From the NCBI GenBank assembly GCA_951394045.1, contig OX595999.1, forward strand, positions 186,001 through 250,000: DNA of 64,000 bases. Reading direction: 5' to 3'. The position numbers and the translations under genes are program-made. The notes beneath the pieces were generated by a model. That model was not told the DNA's origin. It saw nothing but the letters and a program-made list of their open reading frames with translations, and searched no databases. How positions within the stretch are numbered: the first letter of the stretch is position 1; each line of letters begins with the position of its first letter. Below are positions 49,991-59,057 of the stretch, in pieces. Origin of the DNA: Nitzschia sp. DOCU1 (lineage: Eukaryota; Bacillariophyta; Bacillariophyceae; Bacillariales; Bacillariaceae).

Positions 49991-51571
49991 ATGGTCCGCT
50001 TTTCGTCTACTACCGTTTCCTTGTTGGTGAGCACCTTGTGGCCATGTCCCCTTCATGCCTTGGTGAAAAAGTCCAACTTTCGTTCTAGCAACGATGAGGA
50101 AACGCCGAAATGGATGTTTTGGGATCTGATCAGTGGTGCTACTGCTGCGACTAAGGCTTTGACACGAGACACTACCAAAAACAAAAAGAGAAATCTCAAG
50201 ACGTCCTTGTTGTTTGCCAAGGAGAACCAACGTGAGGGCACTACTTTTACTGCTGCTGCTTCTAGTAGCACTAGCCGCAGCAGTACTCCACTCAAGAATC
50301 GTTTGTTTCAGGCCATGAGCCCTACGGAAGAATGTGATCCCACATCTGCCGACATTGGTATTTTGGCTTGTCGTCAACCCAATCAAGTGTGTCGTTTTTC
50401 GCCAGACTCCCAGCTGGGAGGTGTTTGTGTTGCCTTGGGACGACGTCGTCGCCGCCGCAAGTTGGAACAACCCGGGACTTATCCACCCGCGTATCCCATT
50501 AGCTATCCAGGCTATCCAGCACCGTATCCACCCGGTTCGTACTATTATCAACCATACAGCTTGGGTCACAACTATTGCAGCTATGGTCAAAATAACGGCT
50601 TTGAATCGTGTGATTGTACCGAATGGAATACTACCTCGCGTACAGGAAGCTTTACTTGCACTGTTAGTAATGTCTGTGAAGATTCTTGTCTGGAGACTGC
50701 ATGCTTTGATGGGACCTTTACCTATCAAGTCAATGACAATCGTCGCATGACTCTCGAGTATTGTCAAGACTTTACTTCGCCTTTTGCGCAAACCTTTTGC
50801 GACAGTCGAATTCGTCAAGATTATTTGTGGAATAAAGGAGGTTTGCCTTGTACCTTGACGATTGATGGAGAAGAATGTAACATATGCCGCGAACAAGGTT
50901 ACTCGGGGTGTGTGACCTATGATTGTACCAACATTGAAGGGGGTGGATCCAATCAAGCTTGCAACCCATATGGCTATTACTACTACAACAACGCTCCCAA
51001 TTACAATGGCCTCAATCCTCCCAGTTACTACAACAATTATGGCTACAACTACAACCACAACAACAATTACAACAACAACAATGGTGGATATTTTGATGCG
51101 AATGGAGAGTGGCAGCAGAGTCAGGTTCAGCAGCAACAGGGCGATGATGATGCAGTTGGAACCAAACCAGCCGTGGGTACCAAACCTCCCTACAAGCCTC
51201 CTCTCTATGGAGATGATGGAGTCATTATCTACGAAGATGACGCTTTTATTGCGGATGATTATGTTCCGTATGTACCACAAAATTATTGGGCTCGAAATGC
51301 CCGCAACAATCCTGTCGCACCCATTGTCGCTCAATGTATCAAGGCTCCGGCAGTTCCAGGACAATCGTGTTTGATTTGTGGGGATGGTACAGTGACGGGA
51401 GATGGTACAGTGTCATTGCCTTATGCGGGAGACTTTACCTGTGGATACTTGTCCGACTTTGCTGACTTGGGACGATTATATGGACCGGCCTGTGATTACG
51501 TCTCGGGATTGGCCAAAGACATGTGTTGTGCCAGTGTCACCACATCGGAAGTAGCAGGAGAAATTCCCTAA
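49991..51571 (+). CDS. Cys-rich secreted protein with Tyr/Asn-rich linker
   Basis: Protein of 526 residues; ATG 49991 in ACAATGG context. Signal peptide about residues 1-24 (SSTTVSLLVSTLWPCPLHA). Next a Lys/Ser-rich pro-region, then ADIGILACRQPNQVC with SQLGGVCVALGRRRRRR (a possible dibasic cleavage site), a Pro/Tyr-rich spacer, and a Cys-rich domain (about 200-340: CDCTEW, CEDSCLETACFDGTF, DGEECNICRE, GCVTYDCTN). After a Tyr/Asn/Gln-rich linker comes a C-terminal Cys module (about 450-520: QCIKAPAVPGQSCLICGDG, FTCGYL, GLAKDMCCA). Eukaryotic secretory route is clear; function is unknown. This C-terminal CLICG/CC pattern occurs in a diatom-expanded secreted family. A broken copy lies at 37162-38661. 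Confidence 0.75.
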   Translation: MVRFSSTTVSLLVSTLWPCPLHALVKKSNFRSSNDEETPKWMFWDLISGATAATKALTRDTTKNKKRNLKTSLLFAKENQREGTTFTAAASSSTSRSSTPLKNRLFQAMSPTEECDPTSADIGILACRQPNQVCRFSPDSQLGGVCVALGRRRRRRKLEQPGTYPPAYPISYPGYPAPYPPGSYYYQPYSLGHNYCSYGQNNGFESCDCTEWNTTSRTGSFTCTVSNVCEDSCLETACFDGTFTYQVNDNRRMTLEYCQDFTSPFAQTFCDSRIRQDYLWNKGGLPCTLTIDGEECNICREQGYSGCVTYDCTNIEGGGSNQACNPYGYYYYNNAPNYNGLNPPSYYNNYGYNYNHNNNYNNNNGGYFDANGEWQQSQVQQQQGDDDAVGTKPAVGTKPPYKPPLYGDDGVIIYEDDAFIADDYVPYVPQNYWARNARNNPVAPIVAQCIKAPAVPGQSCLICGDGTVTGDGTVSLPYAGDFTCGYLSDFADLGRLYGPACDYVSGLAKDMCCASVTTSEVAGEIP

Positions 51572-52015
51572 ACGTCAAAGAGAAGGCGATCGTATCGACC
51601 GGCCGGGTCCACACATGTCAGGTATAGTATGTACCGAGAACAAGAGATATAGACAGTAGCGGCACTGTCAACAGCCACAAAACTACTAGTTACCAATATG
51701 AAATAAAATGAATGAAAATGTGAAACGTATCGTTGTTCGATTTGGCGCGTTTCAGAATTGAGAGTAGAAAGGACCGCTTTTACATATTATAGGAGGGGCA
51801 GTGTACGAATGAGGCATTGGCGTCAAGGCAAGAAAAGCTGACTATTGCGGCCTCGTGCCTCGCCACAGGATGTCTAATACCAAGCATGGACGCGTTGAAA
51901 ACGTAGAACATGAATCTCCGTCTAGCTAGAGTAGCTCGATGAGTCACTCTTGCCCTCGAGCGGACCGAACCCACAATACATCAACATCTGCTTTCTCCTT
52001 TGTCATTGCCGTCAA
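51572..52015. other. Intergenic between convergent genes
   Basis: 444 bases of 3' flank for the Cys-rich gene and the dioxygenase gene. AATAAAATGAATG-rich sequence near 51700 could act as a polyadenylation region. Nothing else seen. Confidence 0.5.
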
Positions 52016-53143
52016 TTAGTTCTGATACTGCAACGTCTCGTCAAATCGAAACCCAATCCCACCTCCAATCCAAACGCCGCCGTTTCCAAACGGATCCGGA
52101 CCATGTATATCCATGTATTGTGGCAAGCCATGTAAGTCTGGCGCAAATGCCGGAAAGGGTGCTTGACATGTAGTGCGATGCAGAATGCGCACACCTTGTG
52201 TAGAAGCGGGTAAATGAGCTTTTGGGGAAGCTCGATGAGCCACGGCATAATTGTCAATGAACACCACATCGCCTGGTTGATAGTCATACTCCAAGGTATA
52301 ACCTTTCACAAAGCCATCATTCAATAGAGTATTGTATTGCACAAAGAGTCGACGCAGTTCGTCCTCGTGCAATAAACGAAACCTGCCTTGACTGTGTTCA
52401 ATGACAGCTCCCGTCATGCCCAGGTGTAACCAAACACTTTTCCTTCCACTAATTGGATGTATATGTACGACAGGATGAACAACGCCGGAATTGGAATTGA
52501 CTGGTGCCAATCGTGACCAATACTCTTGATCCTCAAAAGGTAATTGATCAAAGGCGGCACCTTGATGACCAAACAGTGTCCCGCCACCCTGCAGGGGCAC
52601 TTGGACCATGTGATATGCGACATGAGAAAAGGGTGCTACTTCAAAACTTCCATCATTATGCCATTGAGGTCCTACACCCAAATGACCTTGGGAACGATCA
52701 TTGCTCAATCGAAAAATGTGGCGTTGATTGGGGCTTTTGGGTGTTGCCGGATGAACGCCGTGCGTCGAATGTAATTGTTGAGCCCCCCACCATTTTGTAG
52801 CTTGTACCAAATGATCCGTCGTAAAATTGAGGTCTTGATTCTTGAATACCAAAAAGCCCCGATGAGCCATTTCGGCTTGTAGCGCCTGAATAATCTCGTC
52901 CGATGGCCGAGGTTGTCTCAAATCCAAGCCATATACCAAAGCTCCAATAGGTTCCAGAGGAACCAGTTTGGCTCCCGTCTTTCTTTCAATCAGTTGGAGC
53001 CGTTCCCGGTCCAATGGAGGTATAACAGTACCAAACTCACAAGACGACGATGCAGAAGTAGAACAAGTGCTTTCTAGAGCAACTGCAGCCATGGTGACTC
53101 CAATCAGGAAAAGAGTCACAGAGAAATAGTCGCAGGATTTCAT
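52016..53143 (-). CDS. TauD/TfdA-type Fe(II)/2-oxoglutarate dioxygenase with N-terminal signal
   Basis: Protein of 375 residues; the first ATG is 53143. Fe ligands: His162 and Asp164 in PQWHNDGSFE, distal His303 in IDNYAVAHRA; the 2-oxoglutarate Arg is in GVRILHRTT (Arg319 or Arg323). VFIDNYAVAHR and WHNDGSF are hallmarks of the TauD family, which oxidises small organic molecules (taurine, alpha-keto-acid-linked or amine substrates) with O2. Residues about 6-23 (YFSVTLFLIGVTMAAVAL) are hydrophobic and followed by a Cys/Ser-rich piece, so the enzyme appears to enter the secretory pathway or be anchored, unusual for the family. A core fragment WLHLGMTGAVIEH is also typical. Substrate unknown. 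Confidence 0.85.
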   Translation of the reverse strand: MKSCDYFSVTLFLIGVTMAAVALESTCSTSASSSCEFGTVIPPLDRERLQLIERKTGAKLVPLEPIGALVYGLDLRQPRPSDEIIQALQAEMAHRGFLVFKNQDLNFTTDHLVQATKWWGAQQLHSTHGVHPATPKSPNQRHIFRLSNDRSQGHLGVGPQWHNDGSFEVAPFSHVAYHMVQVPLQGGGTLFGHQGAAFDQLPFEDQEYWSRLAPVNSNSGVVHPVVHIHPISGRKSVWLHLGMTGAVIEHSQGRFRLLHEDELRRLFVQYNTLLNDGFVKGYTLEYDYQPGDVVFIDNYAVAHRASPKAHLPASTQGVRILHRTTCQAPFPAFAPDLHGLPQYMDIHGPDPFGNGGVWIGGGIGFRFDETLQYQN

Positions 53144-53885
53144 CCTAACCACAAGGATTCAAGCAGCGCTAGCTATTCCCAAGTTGCACCAAAGGCACAA
53201 ACAAAGAGACTATCGGCATTATGATGATGAAGACGAAGATGATTTCATGTCGAAAGCAAATGGCGTGAGAGTGATGGGTCGGGGGTGGCGATGCGATTGC
53301 GCTACAAATTTGTGTAGAAATCCCGTACCTCTGGTAGGATCTTTAGAAAATCTTTTTCTCCCCGAGCAGGGATGCCCCATCCGATCGCATTAGTCGTCTT
53401 ATCTAAAAGTGTTACAACCTGTTGACAGATTCTTGAGCAGATCGACTTTTGGACGCCCTACTAATTGAGATCGAACTATCCTACTGGTTATCCAACTGTA
53501 ATGCTATCTTTTGCTTTATGGAAGGAATCAACAAAATTTGCGCTAGTGGAGGAGGTAGTGATCGAGTGGCCTTCCTGCAATCCTACAGACAACAAGAGCT
53601 TGGGTTTGCGCAAACGTTTGAATCCGTATGGAACCATAAAAGACGGCCCGTTCTCTGGCGAGGCAACGACAGGAGTGGATGCTACTGGTAGCTCATCGAG
53701 CTGCAGGACCATTTCCCAAAAACTAGCAAATCTTAGAGTCTGGGCAGAGCGTGATCGCAACCAGCAAGGCACATCGAGGAGGGAAACCTTTGGCTTGTGG
53801 TTCCTTCCCCATTGCAAACAATCAACTCTAGGCCGAAGAGCTAGGACACAGTGAATTGTGGTCCAGGGCGACAAGTTTGATCCTG
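53144..53885. other. Intergenic, minus-strand gene spacing
   Basis: 742 bases. A plus-strand frame at 53465-53854 (129 codons) and an antisense one of similar length overlap; neither shows a recognised motif and the sense choice is unclear. Otherwise 5' flank of the dioxygenase gene and 3' flank of the next gene. Confidence 0.45.
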
Positions 53886-54950
53886 CTATACCTTCTTGTC
53901 GGCTTCTCCTGTAGTAGGCGCTGCGTTTGTAGCAGGTGCAGCACTACTGCTAGTTGCAGCAGCAGCGGACGCCGGCGCACTAGTCGGAATCGTCGCCTTG
54001 GACGTGGTCGTCGTAGCAGTTCCCTTGACTCGTCCCGTCGTTTCGGAAGATGATGTAGTCGTTGCTGCTGCGGATAGTTTGGTTGCCATTGAAGCCGGTG
54101 GTGGAGCCAGTGGTTTGTCAGTAATCGCCGGCGTTGCGGCTGATGATGCGGCTTTGGAAGACGTCGATGCTTGATTTGGAGCAGCAGTAGTAGTGGTGGT
54201 GGGGGTTGAGGAAGAAGGTAGAGGCGTCGACGCGGTGGTTACGCTGCGGTTGCTAGTCGCAGTTGGACTGGTGTTGCTGAGTTTGCTCGTTTTGTTGCTC
54301 GCCGCAGCAGTATTGCTGGTACTAGTAGGACTCGTTGTTGTTGATGATGCCTTGCTGCCCCCACCTCGACCGGCCGCACCACCCGCTTTGGATGCACCAC
54401 TACCTGTAGCAGTAGTCGATGGATTTGTTGCAGTCGCTGCCACCGCTGACGAATTGGATCGTTTTCGTTTCTTTTTCTTTTTGGCCGTGGTAGAAGTCGT
54501 CGAAGCCATGCCGCCGACACCACCCGAAGTATTGCCCAAGGAGGATGCTTCTCCCAACAAGACACCGACATCGACATGTAAATTCCGCAAGGCTGCCACA
54601 TAGACTGGATCATAGGCAATGTCGGGAAACTGCAATAGAATCGTTTTCAAAACATCTCTGGGATGAGTGATTTTCTTTGTAGTCTTGTTTTCTTCTGTCG
54701 TCGTTTGTTCCTTGAGTGCTTGAATTAAAATTTCTTGACGTTTTTGACTCGCCTTCCATTCGGCTTGGGTTTGCAAGATTTCTTGTACAATACTATAAGG
54801 TGTACTGACCGATCGTCTCAAATGTCCCTGTTGAATGCAAAATCGTGGTAATCCTGGTGCTCCAGCACTAGCAGATGATGCCCCGACAGCACTACCACCA
54901 CCACTTCCTACAACCACTGCCGCCGGCAACTGTGCGGGAGCTTGGTCCGA

Positions 54951-54981
<31 letters not shown>

Positions 54982-55881
54982 GGCTCGTCCTGTTGTTGTT
55001 GAACCACACCCATGGTGAGGAGCAAGTCGACAATTTCAGCTACTTGAGAATGTCGAACGCGTTCTCCATGCAAGGGTGGTATATTGAATTCAATTTGTGC
55101 AAGTGTCAGTGGTCCGTCTTGTATTGAAATTCATTTTAAAAAAAGCAAATCAGGAGGATAAAGCAAGAAAAACGTTTGGTGAGAGAGTCTAATCATCCAC
55201 ATGATCTTCACAAACGAATTCGACTCAAGCCAAACAAACCAATACCCAACATTTTGTAAAAAACGTACATTTCTCCAATAAGGTAATGATGCTATGGACG
55301 CATTTGGAGACGGCTGGACCATCGGCCAAGGTTGGTGGGCCAGCAACTACGGGTGGTGGTGGAGGAGGCGAAAACGGGGGCAAGGACGACTGGGGAGCTG
55401 TTGTTGCTGCTGCTGCTCGTGGCGGAGCTGGTACAGGTGCGGCAGTAGAAGCATCACCAGCTGCAGGAGCGGATGGCGTGGGTATGATCTTGGATGGTGT
55501 TGAAGCGGGAGTGGATTTGGCCGATAAAGACGACGCTGATTTTGAGGGAGCAGCAGCTGGTGGTGCGTTTTGTGCGGAAGGGGTGGCGGCTGCTGCCGAC
55601 AAAGGCTGCTTTACAGATTCATCTTTGCCTTTTTCTCCTTCTTGTGTTGATATGACAGCCTTCTCCGTAGTAGTATTACACGTATCGTTGTTTTGTTTCG
55701 TCTCGGTTGGAGGGCCAGGGGTGGCAGCTTCAACCGCCGACGAGGACGAGGATGAGGCCTCCTTGGATTCGCTCGTTTCCACTTGCATGGCCTCTGCCTT
55801 GGTTTCACTAGTACCTCCTTCGGGAGGACATGGATCACTTTCGTTCGGCGTACCGCTTGTATTGCCCATTGCTGATGCCAT
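53886..55881 (-). CDS. Disordered protein with candidate winged-helix-like module (two exons)
   Basis: Exon 1 55881-55269, intron 55268-55118 (GTACGT donor, CAATACAAG acceptor, phase 1), exon 2 55117-53886; 614 residues. The splice joins a helix VSKCVHSIITLLEK to Y-GPLTLAQIEFNIPPL and HGERVRHSQVAEIVDLLLTMGVVQ. The pattern (helix, turn, helix, then a recognition-like helix ending in a short basic and beta segment) is that of a winged-helix or RWD-like fold, so nucleic-acid or protein binding is inferred. The N-terminal 190 residues are Ala/Ser/Pro/Thr/Glu-rich. After the module come a Thr-10 run (trinucleotide-encoded), a helical region (SIVQEILQTQAEWKASQKRQEILIQ), a Lys-rich patch (KKKKKRKRSN, nuclear signal) and a long Ala/Thr/Ser-rich tail. 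Exon 1 alone ends in an apparent stop soon after the donor. Confidence 0.68.
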
Positions 55882-56359
55882 TGTCGACTTTATGCGACGA
55901 TGTGTGTGGTTTGGATGGATGACTATGAAAATGGCGGGAAAGTAGCTGGAACGGCCGGCGGTGCTGACGACGAAACGACATGCAGATATGGTTACAAATA
56001 GATTGGCATGTTGGGTATTTACCTACCCAGTTTGATTTTGGCGCGTGCATCTTGCATCTATTTTATTAGCGAGCGTGGCATATCGCCAGAGGAAGGTTCC
56101 GCGCGCATACTATTGTATCAGGCCCTAAATATTTCAATGATGCGCGCCGTGCCTTCCCCCTGGAGCACAGCTCACTTTTTAAGGAATTGGCGAGCTTCCC
56201 ATGGCGGCAGACGTGGTCATCCAATCTCTCTCTGGTGTGCGTCCAACACCATCATCCATCTTGTGTGTGGCTTGTTTGACGTACAGTACTAGTGTAGAAG
56301 TAGCAGCAAGGATCATCTGTTACTACTACGCAGAGTGAAAGACCATTCTCATTACCACC
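55882..56359. promoter_or_regulatory. Divergent upstream region
   Basis: 478 bases between two start codons facing away from each other, so both promoters must lie here. Both ATGs sit in good context (GCCATTG side on the minus strand; CACCATGG on the plus). No specific site named. Confidence 0.5.
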
Positions 56360-58729
56360 ATGGTACACCGTCCCAAGACTCCGACGCGCGGAGTGGGGAG
56401 TCGAGACATCCTCGTGACGACGATGACCGACATGAATAATGAAGAACATTATCAAACTGCAGTAACTCCTCGAAGAAGTAAAACTCCACAACGAGCCACG
56501 GCGTCGTCGTCGTCTTCGCCGGGACATCGTAGTACCAGTCCAGCAGCAGCAGCATCTTCTTCTTCTAGAGCCCAAACACCCGTTTCCACTTCCAGAGCAG
56601 GATCATTATCTTCGTCGACAGGTATTCCGCGACTCTTTTCCCTCATTGAAAATCGAGAATGGCCCCAAGTCATTCAACGATTACATCGTTACCCCGAAGA
56701 AGCCACAAGAAGAATATTGCCGTACGGAGAACAACAACAACAACAACAACAACAAGCGGACGAAGAACAAGAACAAGGTGGTGGTTATACGGCTCTTCAT
56801 TTAGCATGTCAACATCAATCACCGATCGAAGTCATGAATGCATTGATTCAAGTTCATGAACAAGCTATTCAAGCCAAGGCACCAGATGGATCCTTGCCCT
56901 TGCATGTGGCGTGTTATGCGGGTGCTTCGACTGAAGTCATTGCTCGTTTATTAATGGCGTGGCCATCCGCTGCACGCATTAAAGATGCCCAAGGACAATT
57001 ACCCCTTCATTTGGCAGTTCAATTTGGTGCTCCCGAAGATATTCTCATGGCTTTGATTGTCGTACATCCCAAGGCGTCCGTCACTCGCAATGCACAAGGA
57101 CAAACGCCCATGGAACTCGCCGCTGGAAATTCAACTGCCAAACGAGCCTTGAAGCGAGCACCCTTGTTGATGGCTCTACAAAAAACGGCCATGACCAAGT
57201 TGGCCTATGAAAGTGATGCCAAATTACGCGAAGTAGTCGAAGTTTATCAAGATCGCATGACTTTGGTAAAGGAAAAGTATGAAGAAGACAAGACGCATGC
57301 AGTGGATTTGGAAGTTCAATTGCGTCAAGAATTGTGGCAAGAAAAGGAACACGTCCAAAGTTTGAACTCACAAGTGGAACGTTTGGAACAAGCCTTACGA
57401 GACAAACAACAAGAATTGGAACAACAACAAAATTTATTGGAACATATTCAAGGGTTGATTAGTCATCATTCTCGACGAGACGAACGTCGAGCAGGACATG
57501 AAGCAACCACACCAATCGCAAACAAACCCGCACCCATTCAAACAACACCAGAGGAGGCGGCGATAGAACCACCAAGGTCAATGGTACAACATCCTTCCCG
57601 AATGCAATCTCCACACCCAACAAATTCGCAACCTGCAATGAAACCGAAAACGCATGCAATGACTCCCAAAACAAAAGTGACTTGTGAGTCTCCATCATCG
57701 GCAGCAGCAGTGGCTTCACCCAAAGCCTTTTCTGCGAATGTTTCGAAACAGCGTCGTCCGACAACGCCAGCACAGTCGTCGTCTTCGAAACAGTACTCTC
57801 CTATTGTCGAGTCTCGGCAAGAAGTTGAAGAAGAACAACACGATTTTGACTTTGAGGAGGAGCTTTTACGCGGGCATCATGACGAGGACCAACATCAAGA
57901 AGAAGTGAACGAGGATACGCGGTTAGCCAAAATGGCTCTTCAAGAATGGATGTCATCCTCGGCGGCGGCACCCGAGGAGGTTTCAGCATCATCCAGGGGT
58001 AGCAGTGTTGACGAGACTCGAGATTTGTTTAATGACCATGACGAAGATGAAGAACGAGATCCTCCACCGTACCATTACTATGCACCGTCACTACCAGTCT
58101 TGCCACCAGCAACTTCGGATCCATCTCCCAAATCGGCAGCTGTAGCAACTGTCAAGGAATGGTTTGGAACAACTTCCAGAACGGAAAGTCGCGATGAACT
58201 AGAAGGAGAAGATCGTCGCATCATGGAAGCAACCGTGTCGTATAGTACTTCTAGTACGAAACGACCACCAGTACGACAACATCAACAACAACAGCCTGTG
58301 GTCTATGCCAACTCTCTACTGAGCCAGAGCAAGCGCAGTATCGCCGGTAGTGCTGCTAGTGGCCTAGCAACACGAGCGGCTGCCGAGTTGAAGAATCGTC
58401 GTGCTACCAAGAACCACGCCATGACGCAGAGTCCTTCCTCCTCCTCAACGACAAATCCAAGCACTAGCTATTCTACTGCCATGTCTAGGACAGGAATGAT
58501 CATGTTGAACCAGAACAAGAGTAGTACAAACCCTCCTCGTCCGTTGAGAATAAATACGTCGGCTACTGCTTTGGCGACCGCCCCCCAATACCAGCGAGGT
58601 GGGCCGACTACTCCCTTTTCTGGAATTGTGGGACAGTTTGATCATCACATGGAACATCCATATGGTGATGATGAAGACAATGAGGAAGATGAAGATCCTA
58701 CCATCAATACGTATGCGGAATGGGAATAG
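56360..58729 (+). CDS. Ankyrin-repeat protein with coiled coil and disordered tail
   Basis: Protein of 789 residues; ATG 56360 in CCACCATGG context. After a Ser/Thr/Pro-rich leader, an N-terminal helical stretch (FSLIENREWPQVIQRLHRYPEEATRRI) is followed by ankyrin repeats at about 146-280: GYTALHLACQHQSPIEVMNALIQ, SLPLHVACYAGASTEVIARLL, QLPLHLAVQFGAPEDILMALI, QTPMELAAGNSTA. The G-xTPLHxAxxxG signature is clear in three of four. A coiled coil then spans about 285-375 (LREVVEVYQDRMTLVKEKYEEDK to QQQNLLEHIQGL). The rest is Ser/Pro/Gln-rich and acidic. This design of ankyrin array plus coiled coil is widespread in diatoms and suits a scaffold or cytoskeletal adaptor. No enzyme domain seen. Confidence 0.85.
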   Translation: MVHRPKTPTRGVGSRDILVTTMTDMNNEEHYQTAVTPRRSKTPQRATASSSSSPGHRSTSPAAAASSSSRAQTPVSTSRAGSLSSSTGIPRLFSLIENREWPQVIQRLHRYPEEATRRILPYGEQQQQQQQQADEEQEQGGGYTALHLACQHQSPIEVMNALIQVHEQAIQAKAPDGSLPLHVACYAGASTEVIARLLMAWPSAARIKDAQGQLPLHLAVQFGAPEDILMALIVVHPKASVTRNAQGQTPMELAAGNSTAKRALKRAPLLMALQKTAMTKLAYESDAKLREVVEVYQDRMTLVKEKYEEDKTHAVDLEVQLRQELWQEKEHVQSLNSQVERLEQALRDKQQELEQQQNLLEHIQGLISHHSRRDERRAGHEATTPIANKPAPIQTTPEEAAIEPPRSMVQHPSRMQSPHPTNSQPAMKPKTHAMTPKTKVTCESPSSAAAVASPKAFSANVSKQRRPTTPAQSSSSKQYSPIVESRQEVEEEQHDFDFEEELLRGHHDEDQHQEEVNEDTRLAKMALQEWMSSSAAAPEEVSASSRGSSVDETRDLFNDHDEDEERDPPPYHYYAPSLPVLPPATSDPSPKSAAVATVKEWFGTTSRTESRDELEGEDRRIMEATVSYSTSSTKRPPVRQHQQQQPVVYANSLLSQSKRSIAGSAASGLATRAAAELKNRRATKNHAMTQSPSSSSTTNPSTSYSTAMSRTGMIMLNQNKSSTNPPRPLRINTSATALATAPQYQRGGPTTPFSGIVGQFDHHMEHPYGDDEDNEEDEDPTINTYAEWE

Positions 58730-59057
58730 ATAGCCTTGTAGCGCTATTTTGACGTAAGCTTCCGTTATTCTCACAACTTGCTAGCTAGCCAGAGTAGGTC
58801 TTTTGAAGTACCCTTTAGCATCACTGACTAGTTTGCACCATTACACACCATTGTAAATGCCCGCTGACCACAATACTCCTTGGAAGTTTAGTAGAAATGC
58901 CCTAGATCCAGTTGAGGAAGAGTACCAGCAACGGCACTTCACTCGTTTGTAGTAGATAGCATCGTCCCGTCCCAACTACAAACTATATTTCATCATACTA
59001 GAGAATCATAATAACAAACCTTATGTATCAAAATTCTTAAAAATTGTGTTGCCGTTT
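58730..59057. other. Intergenic between convergent genes
   Basis: 328 bases of 3' flank for the ankyrin gene and the kinase gene. AT-rich after 58980 with an AATAATAACAAA stretch. No gene seen. Confidence 0.5.

Noticed and set aside
49922..51364. 480-codon antisense frame opposite the Cys-rich gene
   Set aside because: Shadow of a codon-biased gene; its content is Ile/Val repeats with no motif.
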